A stretch of DNA of 64,000 nt from Nocardiopsis suaedae (GTDB lineage Bacteria; Actinomycetota; Actinomycetes; Streptosporangiales; Streptosporangiaceae). The DNA is taken from contig NZ_JAQFWP010000014.1 in assembly GCF_027706745.1 (NCBI RefSeq), forward strand, positions 62,001 through 126,000, given 5' to 3'. Below are positions 54,022-64,000 of the stretch, in pieces; the first letter of the stretch is position 1, and every line of letters begins with the position of its first letter. The translations under genes were made by a program, and so were the position numbers. Under the pieces are notes generated by a model. The model did not search any database and was not told the DNA's origin. It saw nothing but the letters and a program-made list of their open reading frames with translations.

Positions 54022-54819
54022 TCAGCGGAACGCGTCCGCGTGCTCGCGCGCCCACTCCGCGAAGGACCTCGCGGGCCTCCCGGCCACCTCCTGCACGGTC
54101 GCCGCGGGCGCGGGCGCGTCGTACCCGCAGACCCCGTGCGGCGTGCGCCCGCCCCGCTCCCCACCGGTCGCGTCGAACTTGACCTCCCGGCCGACCGCCT
54201 CCCCGATCGCGCGCGCCTTGTCGTAAGGCGTCAGCGCCTCGGGCCCGGTGAGCGGGTAGTACCGGCCTCCGTGCCCCTCCTCGGTCAGTGCCCGGGCCGC
54301 CACCGCCGCGATGTCGCCCGGGTCCACCACCGGGGAGGGCACCCCCGCCGTCGGCACGGCCACCACCCCGGTTCCCCGGACCGCCGGGGCCCACGCCAGC
54401 GTGTTCGAGGCGAACTCCCAGGGGCGCAGCACGGTCCAGGCCAACCGGCTGCCGAGCACCGCCCGCTCCGTGCGCAGGGCCGCCCGGCCCATGGCCGAGG
54501 ACGGATGGGTGGCGGCCAGCAGTGACGACACCGCGACCACCCGCTCCACGCCGGCGTCGGCCGCGGCTCGCAGCACCCCGGGCGCGTCCTCCCGCCCGGT
54601 GGGCAGGAGGAACAGGGCGCGTACCCCGTCGAGTGCGGCCCGCAGTGTCGTGGGCCGCTCCAGGTCGCCCTCGGCGGCGACGGCGGGGCCGGGGACGGCG
54701 CCGTCGGCGGCGGCGCGGACGGCGTCCCGGGTCAGGGCGCGCACGGGAGCCCCTTCCCGGAGGAGCGTCCGGACCAGGGGGCGCCCGATGTTCCCCGTCG
54801 CCCCGGTCACCAGGATCAT
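54022..54819 (-). CDS. NmrA-like/atypical SDR NAD(P)-binding protein
   Basis: A 265-residue Rossmann protein beginning MILVTGATGNIGRPLVRTLL, the NmrA/SDR_a5 cofactor loop, with VERVVAVSSLLAA in place of the normal serine region and WTVLRPWEFASN typical of the QOR2/NmrA group. The usual Tyr-x3-Lys is not evident, so it may be a redox sensor or quinone reductase. ATG 54819 chosen because GGAGG precedes it by six; the ATG at 54831 has none. Confidence 0.85.
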   Translation of the reverse strand: MILVTGATGNIGRPLVRTLLREGAPVRALTRDAVRAAADGAVPGPAVAAEGDLERPTTLRAALDGVRALFLLPTGREDAPGVLRAAADAGVERVVAVSSLLAATHPSSAMGRAALRTERAVLGSRLAWTVLRPWEFASNTLAWAPAVRGTGVVAVPTAGVPSPVVDPGDIAAVAARALTEEGHGGRYYPLTGPEALTPYDKARAIGEAVGREVKFDATGGERGGRTPHGVCGYDAPAPAATVQEVAGRPARSFAEWAREHADAFR

Positions 54820-55226
54820 GCGTGCCTCCATCGCGGCGGGAGGGTGCGGTGGGAGGGGCCGCGCCGCTCCCGCCGGGCGCCCGCGGCCGTCCACGATCCT
54901 GCGACCTCAAGTGCGCTCGAGGTCAACGTGGGGGCCGTGTGACCTGGCGCACCGGTCCCGGGAGGCGGCCGGGCAGGGATGAAGCGGGGCTTCGGTCACG
55001 CGTGAAGCCGCCGTGAATGCAGGGGGTCACCACCCGTGGTGGGGCGTAGTAGTTACCTGTTCTTAGACGAACTGTGATTTAACTCCTCCTAAATTGGCCG
55101 CAGCGTGCATCAGAGGCCGAATCCGAATCACGCCTGTCGAGGCGCCGGTGCTCTGACCGGGCACGGCCTCGCGGGGTGTGCCGCTCGCTGATGCGTACGA
55201 CCGTTGCTTTCGAGAGAGGCGAGACA
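54820..55226. other. Promoter region of the first binding-protein gene
   Basis: 407 bp without a gene. The stretch 55040-55100 is clearly AT-richer than the surroundings and probably holds the promoter of the substrate-binding protein gene that follows. Confidence 0.4.
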
Positions 55227-56996
55227 TTGAAGAGAACAGCGCTGGGCACGATCGCGGCCACAGCCGCGACGGCCCTCCTGCTGTCGGCCTGCGGCGGTGG
55301 CGGAGGCGACGGCACGGGCGCCTCCGACGCGGAGTTCGACCAGGGGCAGACGGAGATCGTCAACGCCTCCGACGAGAAGGGCGGCACCCTCCGGTTCGCC
55401 ATCTCGGCCAACATGGAGAACGCGGACCCGGGCAACATGTACTACGGGTACATGTGGAACTTCTCCCGGCTGTACGCGCGGACGCTCTACACCTATGACG
55501 CGCAGCCGGGCGAGGCGGGCCAGGAGGTCGTGCCGGACCTCGCCGAGGGTGAGCCCGAGGTGAGCGAGGACGGCAAGACCTGGACGGTCAAGCTCAAGGA
55601 GGGCCTGAAGTACGAGGACGGCTCGGACATCATCGCCGAGGACGTCAAGTACGCCATCGCCCGCAGCAACTTCGGCCCCGAGGCCCTGCCGAACGGCCCC
55701 AAGTACTACAAGGAGCACCTCGCCGAGTCCGACGACTACGAGGGCCCCTACGAGGACACCGACGAGCCGCTCAAGGGCTTCGGCGGCATCGAGACCCCGG
55801 ACGACCACACCCTGGTCTTCCACCTCAAGGAGCCGTTCTACGACTTCCAGTACGTGCTGGTGCAGCCGCAGTCCGCGCCGGTCCCGGCCGACAAGGACAA
55901 GGGCGAGCAGTACCAGCAGCACGTGCTCTCGTCCGGGCCGTACAAGTTCGACGGCGACTACACCCCGGGCAACGGACTGAAGCTGGTCCGCAACGACCAG
56001 TGGGACCAGGAGTCGGACCCGGTCCGCACCGCCCTTCCGGACAACATCACCGTCCAGGAAGGCGTGGAGCAGAACGAGATCGACCAGCGCCTGGAGAGCG
56101 GCGACCTCGACGTCGACCTGGGCGGCACCGGGCTGGGCCCGGCCAAGAAGGGCGAGCTGCTCCAGGACGAGGACGCCAAGACGCGCATCGACAACCCGAC
56201 CAACGGCGGGCACTACTACCTGACCGTCAACACCCAGGTCGAGCCGTTCGACAAGCTGGAGTGCCGCCAGGCCGTCGAGTACGGGGTCGACAAGAGCGCC
56301 GTGCACCGCGCCTGGGGCGGTTCGGCCGGCGGCGACATCGCCAACACCATCCTGCCGCCCGTGGTCCCCGGCCACGACCCGGAGAGCGACGTCTACCCGG
56401 CCGAGGACCCGGAGGCCCAGAAGGGCAACCCGCCCGAGGCCGAGGCCATGCTCGAGGAGTGCGGTGAGGACGGCATCGAGACCAACCTGGGCGTGCGCAG
56501 CGACCGCCCGGCCGAGGTCTCCGCGGCCGAGGCCATCCAGGAGAGCCTGGACAAGGTCGGCATCACGGTGAACATCAAGCAGTACCCGTCGGACACGTTC
56601 ACCAACACCCAGGCGGGCTCCCCGAGCTTCGTGCACAAGGAGGAGCTGGGCCTGAACATCTACGGCTGGCTGCCCGACTGGAACACCGGCTACGGCTACA
56701 TGAGCCAGATCCTCGACGGCGGCGCCATCAAGGACGCGGGCAACTCCAACATCTCCGAGCTCGACAACGACGAGGTCAACGAGCTCCTCGACGAGGTCAC
56801 CAAGATCGAGGACACGGAGAAGCGCGACGAGATGTCGAAGGAGATCGACAAGCTCGCCATGGAGCAGGCCGTGATCGTTCCGATGGTCTACAGCAAGGCC
56901 GTGCTCTACCGGCCCGACAACGTCACCAACGTCTTCTTCAACCGCAGTTGGAAGATGTACGACTACGCCACCCTCGGGACCACCAACACCGGCTGA
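55227..56996 (+). CDS. Peptide/nickel-type ABC transporter substrate-binding lipoprotein, copy 1
   Basis: A 589-residue class C (SBP_bac_5/OppA-DppA) binding lipoprotein. Signal peptide with lipobox LLSAC and acylated Cys22, then a Gly-rich linker. Typical SBP_bac_5 elements are LRFAISANMENADPGN, DGKTWTVKLKEGLKYEDGSD and DVKYAIARSNFG; near the end YPSDTFTNTQAGSPSFVH is shared with copy 2. It binds oligopeptides or a related solute outside the membrane. TTG start at 55227 with GAGAGGCGAG. A terminator follows, so it is a separate unit from the permease genes. Confidence 0.92.
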   Translation: MKRTALGTIAATAATALLLSACGGGGGDGTGASDAEFDQGQTEIVNASDEKGGTLRFAISANMENADPGNMYYGYMWNFSRLYARTLYTYDAQPGEAGQEVVPDLAEGEPEVSEDGKTWTVKLKEGLKYEDGSDIIAEDVKYAIARSNFGPEALPNGPKYYKEHLAESDDYEGPYEDTDEPLKGFGGIETPDDHTLVFHLKEPFYDFQYVLVQPQSAPVPADKDKGEQYQQHVLSSGPYKFDGDYTPGNGLKLVRNDQWDQESDPVRTALPDNITVQEGVEQNEIDQRLESGDLDVDLGGTGLGPAKKGELLQDEDAKTRIDNPTNGGHYYLTVNTQVEPFDKLECRQAVEYGVDKSAVHRAWGGSAGGDIANTILPPVVPGHDPESDVYPAEDPEAQKGNPPEAEAMLEECGEDGIETNLGVRSDRPAEVSAAEAIQESLDKVGITVNIKQYPSDTFTNTQAGSPSFVHKEELGLNIYGWLPDWNTGYGYMSQILDGGAIKDAGNSNISELDNDEVNELLDEVTKIEDTEKRDEMSKEIDKLAMEQAVIVPMVYSKAVLYRPDNVTNVFFNRSWKMYDYATLGTTNTG

Positions 56997-57045
56997 TCCC
57001 GGGACCGGCGCCTGATGCGGCGGATCCCCGACAGGGGGCCGCCGC

Positions 57046-57084
57046 GGCCCGGGGCGCGGTGCCGACGGCGCCGCGCCCCGGGCC
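57046..57084 (+). terminator. Terminator after binding-protein copy 1
   Basis: GGCCCGGGGCGCGG (57046-57059) pairs with CCGCGCCCCGGGCC (57071-57084), followed by CTCCTTTT. Confidence 0.75.
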
Positions 57085-57193
57085 CACTCCTTTTCCGGCC
57101 CCCAGAGGCCTCCCGCGCCACCGCCCCCTCAGGGGGCACCACCTAGGGAGCGACCCCGATGCGCGCGGCGGGCCCCGGTGCGAGACTGGGGGC

Positions 57194-57712
57194 ATGCCGG
57201 AAACATTGCCGATCGCAGGTCCGATGCTCGGGGCGGCCATCACGATCGTGGGGCTGCTGATCTCATGGGTGGTCTGGCGCCGCCGGGGCGCGGCGGCGGG
57301 GCTGCGCGGCGTGGCCTGGTCGCTGGTTCCGCTGGCCGCCGGCCTGCTGGGGCTGATGGCCACGGTGTGGCGGGCGGTGGCCGACATCTTCGGGATCCTC
57401 GCCGGGCTGCTGTTCAACCCGATGGTGTGGGCCGGTGTCGCGATCGCCGCGCTGGCCGCGGTGCTCTTCGTGGTCTCCGGCGTCATGCGCGCCAAGGGCA
57501 AGGGGGTGCGCACCGCCCAGGGAGGCGGCGAGCCCAAGCGCGGGAAGAAGGCCGCCGAGGGCGGCGCGGCCCCCGGCCTGGAAGGTGGCGGCGCGGCCCA
57601 GGATCCCGCGGCGCAGTCCGCGGGCGGCGGCCGCGGCAAGAAGGCCAAGGCCGGCGGCGACGACGACATGGGCGATATCGAAGACCTGCTGCGCAAGCAC
57701 GGGATCGAGTAG
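57194..57712 (+). CDS. Conserved actinobacterial membrane protein with charged tail
   Basis: A 172-residue protein with three hydrophobic helices (around MLGAAITIVGLLISWVVW, WSLVPLAAGLLGLMATVW and VAIAALAAVLFVVSGVM), then a Gly/Ala/Lys-rich flexible segment, ending MGDIEDLLRKHGIE. The final IE-x-LL-x-KHGI motif recurs in actinobacterial membrane proteins of unknown function. No ribosome site; GAGACT ends 6 nt before the ATG, suggesting a leaderless transcript. It separates the two parts of the peptide transporter locus. Confidence 0.75.
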   Translation: MPETLPIAGPMLGAAITIVGLLISWVVWRRRGAAAGLRGVAWSLVPLAAGLLGLMATVWRAVADIFGILAGLLFNPMVWAGVAIAALAAVLFVVSGVMRAKGKGVRTAQGGGEPKRGKKAAEGGAAPGLEGGGAAQDPAAQSAGGGRGKKAKAGGDDDMGDIEDLLRKHGIE

Positions 57713-57766
57713 GCGGGGCCGAGCCCCCGCGCGCGGCGCCCCCGGCGGGTCGGCCGCTCGGCACAC

Positions 57767-57794
57767 GCGCGCCCCGGACCGGTCCGGGGCGCGC
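57767..57794 (+). terminator. Perfect palindromic terminator with T-run
   Basis: A 28-bp perfect palindrome (57767-57794) followed by TGTTTAAT; a convincing intrinsic terminator. Confidence 0.8.
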
Positions 57795-58278
57795 TGTTTA
57801 ATGTCCGCTTCATGGTGTTCTATACCTTTTCTTGTCGTATGATGTGCGCCATGGAGCGGCCGCCCCCGCCGCGCCCCGGTGCGGGCGCGGCATCCGGGGC
57901 GGCGGCCCTGTTTCGTGCAGACTGGGTGGCACCAGGTGAGTGCCTGCCGACGTGTCGTGACATGACGGATTCGTTGGTGAGCAGTCACGATTCAGCCACA
58001 AGAGTGTGATTTGGACGGTCCGCGATGTGAGCGGGCGTACATTGATCGCGGTGCAAACTGATCTGCACGAATCCTGTTAGCCACGTCGAGCTTCGGTGTT
58101 AAGCCGACGGGCGGGCTGGCAGATCCGGCGGCGGCCCACGCGCCGCGCCGGACACGACCGGCCAGCCCGGAGCCGGCCCACCGGCCGGACCCGAGCCGGC
58201 CCGGTCGACCCATCACCGGCCTGCCGCCGGTGCCGAAGCCGCGACACCAAGCGGAAGTAGTGGGGGAGTAGTGGTGCC
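57795..58278. other. Leader region of the oppC-type gene
   Basis: About 480 bp. AT-rich 57809-57845 contains TTGTCG/TATGAT promoter-like elements; a 53-codon frame starts at ATG 57851 with TATGAT ending 9 nt upstream, possibly a leader peptide, but it shows no recognisable sequence. A second AT-richer part at 57985-58075 may be the operon promoter. Confidence 0.35.
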
Positions 58279-59310
58279 ATGAGCGCGCCTTCGGACGCAC
58301 CTGAGAAGCAGGTGGAGGAAAGCGGCGCAGCGGCCGAGGCCGCCGCCAAGGCACCCGCCGCCGCCGAACGGTCCCTCCGCCAGATCGCCTGGCAGCGCTT
58401 CCGCCGCGACAAGGTCGCCATGGGCGGCGCCGTCGTCGTGGTGCTGCTCATCGCCATGGCGGTGCTGGCCCCGCTTCTCACCAAGCTCTTCGGGTTCCCG
58501 CCCAACGAGTTCCACCAGGACCTGATGGACCCGCTCACCGGCGGCGCCCTCAACGACCCGGCCGACCCCGCCTCGGGCATCGACCCCTGGGGCGGCATGT
58601 CCTCGGAGCACCTGCTGGGGCTGGAGCCGGTCACCGGCCGCGACATGTTCAGCCGCATCGTCTACGGTGCGCAGATCTCCCTGCTGGTCGCCTTCGGCGC
58701 CACCGTGCTGTGCGTGGCCATCGGCACGGTCCTCGGCATCGTCGCCGGGTACTTCGGCGGGATCACCGACACCATCATCAGCCGGGCCATGGACATCTTC
58801 CTGGCCTTCCCGCTGCTGCTGTTCGCCATCGCCCTGGCCGGGGTCGTCCCCGACGGCGCCTTCGGACTGCAGGGCAACGCGCTGAGGGTCGGCCTGCTGA
58901 TCTTCATCATCGGCTTCTTCAACTGGCCCTATATCGGCCGTATCGTGCGGGGCCAGACCCTCATGCTCAAGGAGCGCGAGTTCGTCGAGGCGGCGCGCAG
59001 CCTCGGTGCCGGGAGCGGGCACATCCTCTTCCGCGAGCTGCTGCCCAACCTCATCACGCCGATCCTCGTCTACTCGACGCTGCTCATCCCGACGAACATC
59101 ATCTTCGAGGCCTCCCTCTCCTTCCTCGGCGTCGGGATCAACCCCCCCACCCCGAGCTGGGGCGGCATGCTGTCCGACTCTCTGGACTTCTACACCACGT
59201 CGCCCCATTTCGTGATCATCCCGGGCCTGGCCATCTTCATCACCGTTCTCGCGTTCAACCTGTTCGGTGACGGCCTGCGGGACGCCTTCGACCCCCGCTC
59301 GTCCGACTGA
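58279..59310 (+). CDS. Peptide/nickel-type ABC transporter permease (DppC/OppC type)
   Basis: A 343-residue permease. A polar cytoplasmic N-terminus including RSLRQIAWQRFRRDKVAMGG-like residues precedes helix 1; the large extracytoplasmic loop follows, with PVTGRDMFSRIVYGAQISLL; the coupling EAA motif is EFVEAARSLGAGSGHILFRE; it ends with the usual NLFGDGLRDAFDPRSSD. Five to six helices. Works with the OppB-type permease downstream. Start supported by GGGGGAG. Confidence 0.92.
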   Translation: MSAPSDAPEKQVEESGAAAEAAAKAPAAAERSLRQIAWQRFRRDKVAMGGAVVVVLLIAMAVLAPLLTKLFGFPPNEFHQDLMDPLTGGALNDPADPASGIDPWGGMSSEHLLGLEPVTGRDMFSRIVYGAQISLLVAFGATVLCVAIGTVLGIVAGYFGGITDTIISRAMDIFLAFPLLLFAIALAGVVPDGAFGLQGNALRVGLLIFIIGFFNWPYIGRIVRGQTLMLKEREFVEAARSLGAGSGHILFRELLPNLITPILVYSTLLIPTNIIFEASLSFLGVGINPPTPSWGGMLSDSLDFYTTSPHFVIIPGLAIFITVLAFNLFGDGLRDAFDPRSSD

Positions 59311-59384
59311 GCGCACGGGGGCGGCCGCCCGGGGCGGGCCGGGGGCCGCGGCGCACGATCACGCCTACCGAGAAAGGCAGGGAA

Positions 59385-61139
59385 TTGAGCAAGTCATCAC
59401 TGGGGCTGGCCGCACTGGGGGTGTCGTCGGTGCTGCTGCTGAGCGCATGCGGCGGCGGTGGCGGCTCCGAAGGCGGCGCGGCGGGGTCCTTCGACCAGGC
59501 CACCACCGAGGTCGTCAACGCCTCCGAAGAGCAGGGCGGCACGCTGCGGTACGCCATCTCGGCGAACATCGAGAGCACCGACCCGGGCAACACCTACTAC
59601 GGGTACGTCTGGAACTTCAGCCGGTACTACGCCCGGACGCTGCTGACCTACAACGCCGAACCGGGCAAGACCACCGAGACGGTCCCGGACATGGCCGCCG
59701 AGATGCCGGAGATCAGCGACGACGGCAAGTCCTACACCGTCAAGCTGCGCGACGGCCTCACCTACGAGGACGGCTCGGCGATCACCAGCGAGGACATCAA
59801 GTACGGCATCGCGCGCAGCAACTTCGGCGACGACGCGCTGCCCAACGGTCCGCGCTACTTCAAGGAGCTGCTGGCCGACAGCGAGGACTACGAGGGCGTC
59901 AACGCCAACCCCTCCGACCCGCTGGCCGGGTTCGACGGCATCGAGACGCCGGACGACCAGACCCTGGTGTTCCACCTCAAGAAGCCCTTCGCGGACTTCC
60001 CGTACGTGCTGGTGCAGCCGCAGACCGCGCCGGTCCCGGCCGACGCCGACAAGGGCCAGCAGTACCAGGAGCACGTCGTCTCCTCCGGCCCCTACAAGTT
60101 CGAGGGCGACTGGACCCCCGGCAGCGGCCTGACCCTGGTGCGCAACGAGGAGTGGAACCCCGACTCCGACCCGGTCCGCCCGGCCCTGCCGGACAAGATC
60201 ACCGTCGAGGAGGGCGTCGACCAGAACGAGATCGACCAGCGCCTCATCAACGGCGAGCTCGACGTCGACCTGGGCGGCACCGGTCTGGGCCCGGCCCAGA
60301 AGGGCGACATCCTCACCGACGAGGACGCCAAGGCCAACGCGGACAACCCGGAGAACGGGTCGCTGCGCTACGTCGCGGTCAACACCGTCGTCGAGCCGCT
60401 GGACAACGAGGCCTGCCGGCAGGCGGTCATGTACGCGGCCGACCACAACTCGCTCCAGCGCGCCTGGGGCGGCGCCGCCGGCGGTGAGATCCCCAACGAC
60501 GTCATCCCGCCGGCCATCCCCGGCCACGACCCCAAGCTCGACCTGTACCCCTCCGAGGGCGACAAGGGCGACCTGGACAAGGCCGAGGCCAAGCTGGAGG
60601 AGTGCGGCGAGGAGGACGGCTTCTCCACCAACCTCGGCGTGCGCAGCGACCGCCCCACCGAGGTCGCCGCGGCCGAGGCGCTGCAGGCCAGCCTGGAGCG
60701 GGTCGGCATCAAGGTGAACATCAAGCAGTACCCCTCGGACACCTTCACCAACACCCAGGCGGGCTCGCCGGACTTCGTCCACGAGAACGAGCTGGGGCTG
60801 AACATCTACGGCTGGATCCCGGACTGGCCCACCGGCTACGGGTTCCTCAGCTACATCGCCCACGGCGACAACATCAAGAAGGCCGGCAACTCCAACATCT
60901 CCGAGCTCGACGACGAGGAGATCAACGAGATGCTGGACGAGGCCGTCGCCACGGAGGACGCCAGCGAGCAGGAGCGCCTCTACAAGGAGATCGACCGCCG
61001 GATCATGGAGACCGGCGCCATCCTGCCCATCGTCTTCGAGAAGTCGGTGCTGTACCGGCCCGAGAACCTGACGAACGTGCGGTTCAGCGCCGGGTACGCG
61101 ATGTACGACTACATGCCGCTCGGTACCACGAACACCTAG
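59385..61139 (+). CDS. Peptide/nickel-type ABC transporter substrate-binding lipoprotein, copy 2
   Basis: A 584-residue paralogue of the protein at 55227-56996, alignable over its whole length. Lipobox LLSAC with Cys22; LRYAISANIESTDPGNTYYG, DGKSYTVKLRDGLTYEDGSA and a C-terminal QYPSDTFTNTQAGSPDFVHE closely match copy 1. TTG start at 59385 with AGAAAGGCAGGGAA. It is placed between the two permease genes, so it is the more likely operon-bound receptor; copy 1 would extend the substrate range. Confidence 0.92.
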   Translation: MSKSSLGLAALGVSSVLLLSACGGGGGSEGGAAGSFDQATTEVVNASEEQGGTLRYAISANIESTDPGNTYYGYVWNFSRYYARTLLTYNAEPGKTTETVPDMAAEMPEISDDGKSYTVKLRDGLTYEDGSAITSEDIKYGIARSNFGDDALPNGPRYFKELLADSEDYEGVNANPSDPLAGFDGIETPDDQTLVFHLKKPFADFPYVLVQPQTAPVPADADKGQQYQEHVVSSGPYKFEGDWTPGSGLTLVRNEEWNPDSDPVRPALPDKITVEEGVDQNEIDQRLINGELDVDLGGTGLGPAQKGDILTDEDAKANADNPENGSLRYVAVNTVVEPLDNEACRQAVMYAADHNSLQRAWGGAAGGEIPNDVIPPAIPGHDPKLDLYPSEGDKGDLDKAEAKLEECGEEDGFSTNLGVRSDRPTEVAAAEALQASLERVGIKVNIKQYPSDTFTNTQAGSPDFVHENELGLNIYGWIPDWPTGYGFLSYIAHGDNIKKAGNSNISELDDEEINEMLDEAVATEDASEQERLYKEIDRRIMETGAILPIVFEKSVLYRPENLTNVRFSAGYAMYDYMPLGTTNT

Positions 61140-61198
61140 CGGCTCCCGGAACCCCGACCCTTCGACCTGAGAGTTAGGCAGGTGAAGGCCGCGGGGGC

Positions 61199-61223
61199 GG
61201 CCGGGCCCACACCGGGCCCGGCC
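61199..61223 (+). terminator. Hairpin between binding-protein copy 2 and OppB-type permease
   Basis: GGCCGGGCCC (61199-61208) and GGGCCCGGCC (61214-61223) around ACACC. It may attenuate read-through so that binding protein is made in excess over permease. Confidence 0.55.
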
Positions 61224-61243
61224 GGCCTCCACGGCCGGATACG

Positions 61244-62257
61244 TTGGTCACTTATCTTCTTCGTCGCCTCGGCGCCGGCGTCCTGCTGCTCGCCATCGTC
61301 ACCCTGGTGACCTTCCTGATCTTCTACGTGGTGCCCCGGATGGCCGGGCAGACCGTCCAGCAGCTCGCCACGATGTACGTCGGCAAGGCCCCCACCGAGG
61401 AGGCCATCCAGGCCACCATCGACCGGCTCAACCTGGACCAGCCCATCGCGCTGCAGTTCTGGGAGTTCATCAAGGGCATCTTCGTCGGCGCCACCTACAC
61501 CTTCGGCGGGCGCGAGGTCGTGTGCTCCGCGCCCTGCTTCGGCTACTCCTTCCAGAACTACACCGAGGTCTTCCCCGAGATCGTGTCCCGGCTCCCGGTG
61601 ACCTTCTCCATGGCCATCGGCGCCGGCATCATCTGGCTGGTCGGCGGCGTGTCCGTGGGCGTCATCTCGGCCATCAAGAAGGGCAGCGTCTTCGACCGCG
61701 TCAGCATGGGCCTGGCCCTGGCGGGCGTGTCCCTGCCGGTGTTCTTCACCGGCCTGCTGTCGCTGGCCTTCCTGGTCCACTCCTGGGAGTGGTTCGACAC
61801 CCCGCGCTACGTCCCCTTCTTCGAGGACCCGATCGGCTGGGCGACCGCGCTGTTCCTGCCCTGGCTCACCCTGGCCTTCCTGCACGCCGCCCAGTACGCC
61901 CGGCAGACCCGGGCCGGCATGCTCGAGACGATGGGCGAGGACTACATCCGCACCGCGCGGGCCAAGGGCCTGCCCGAGTGGAAGGTGATCCTCAAGCACG
62001 GGCTGCGCCCCACCCTCACCCCGATCGTCACCATCTTCGGGCTGGACATCGGCCTGGTGCTGGGCGGCGCGGTGCTCACCGAGACCGTGTTCTCGCTCAA
62101 CGGCATCGGCCGCTACGCGGTGCAGGCGATCATCTCCCAGGACCTCCCCGTCATCCTGGGCGTCACCCTGTTCGGCGCCTTCTTCGTGGTGGTCGCGAAC
62201 CTCATCGTCGACCTGCTCTACGCCTGGGTCGACCCCCGCGTGCGCGTGGCCGGCTGA
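61244..62257 (+). CDS. Peptide/nickel-type ABC transporter permease (DppB/OppB type)
   Basis: A 337-residue permease starting with the OppB form VTYLLRRLGAGVLLLAIVTL, with a long extracytoplasmic loop that includes CSAPCFGYSFQNYTEVFP, the EAA coupling loop EDYIRTARAKGLPEWKVILK, and the final LLYAWVDPRVRVAG. A pair of Cys in the loop (CSAPC) could form a disulphide. TTG start assigned at 61244; the ribosome site is weak and follows a hairpin. Confidence 0.92.
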   Translation: MVTYLLRRLGAGVLLLAIVTLVTFLIFYVVPRMAGQTVQQLATMYVGKAPTEEAIQATIDRLNLDQPIALQFWEFIKGIFVGATYTFGGREVVCSAPCFGYSFQNYTEVFPEIVSRLPVTFSMAIGAGIIWLVGGVSVGVISAIKKGSVFDRVSMGLALAGVSLPVFFTGLLSLAFLVHSWEWFDTPRYVPFFEDPIGWATALFLPWLTLAFLHAAQYARQTRAGMLETMGEDYIRTARAKGLPEWKVILKHGLRPTLTPIVTIFGLDIGLVLGGAVLTETVFSLNGIGRYAVQAIISQDLPVILGVTLFGAFFVVVANLIVDLLYAWVDPRVRVAG

Positions 62258-62330
62258 GGACCTGGACAACGAACTCCCGCTCCCCGCGCCGCCCCGGCGG
62301 CCGGGGCCCGATCCGAAGGAAAGACCGGCA

Positions 62331-64000
<1,670 letters not shown>

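Overview
The window is high-GC actinomycete chromosome. Third codon positions are almost always G or C, GTG and TTG starts are frequent, and there is a mycothiol ligase gene (mshC). The uppP / histidine phosphatase / DUF3090 / SCO1664-type / mshC / PAC2 / metH neighbourhood is typical of Actinobacteria. I infer a Nocardiopsaceae-like or other Streptosporangiales organism; genus and species cannot be read from this stretch.

Region by region: 1-5.4 kb holds the end of a LuxR-type regulator, an acyltransferase-like membrane protein, a DUF1707 protein, a divergent membrane protein/HxlR regulator pair with two clear operators, and an MHS-family transporter. 5.4-12.4 kb is an accessory island bracketed by two copies of a 35-bp direct repeat. 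On the minus strand it carries a 52-residue candidate RiPP precursor, an asparagine-synthetase-like macrolactam cyclase, a GNAT acetyltransferase, the C-terminal relic of an ATP-grasp peptide ligase, and an intact isoaspartyl-methyltransferase-like enzyme. These lie beside a TPR protein, a small CxxC protein and an XRE(DUF5753)/DUF397 pair. It looks like a composite of a lasso (albusnodin-like) module and a decayed graspetide module, and is the most interesting part of the window.

12.4-23 kb is largely lipid metabolism and its regulation: a TetR regulator, a secreted glycoside-hydrolase-like protein, an aminoglycoside-phosphotransferase-fold protein, a Xi-class GST-like protein, fabG and fabI separated by a MITE, a further SDR, an acyl-CoA/AMP ligase and a GAF-LuxR regulator. 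23.4-27.5 kb is an iron-box-controlled siderophore ABC uptake operon with a fused double FecCD permease. 27.7-31.5 kb has a Uma2 pseudogene, a RecD2-like protein that has lost its ATPase residues, and an aldo-keto reductase.

31.8-49.6 kb contains the conserved uppP...metH locus, but about 6.7 kb has been inserted between the SCO1664-type gene and mshC: an IS1182-family relic, a TetR/P450 pair, a CtpE-like P-type ATPase, an NRDE protein and a small membrane protein. Several genes of this locus appear to be transcribed leaderless. 49.7-55 kb carries a tandem pair of paralogous small membrane proteins, a metallophosphoesterase, an F420-type luciferase-like oxidoreductase, a second MITE, a MerR regulator and an NmrA-like protein. 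55.2-64 kb is a peptide/nickel-type ABC transporter with two closely related substrate-binding lipoproteins, order A1 ... C-A2-B-DF, with the two ATPases fused; it runs off the right edge.

No tRNA, rRNA, CRISPR array or integrase was recognised.
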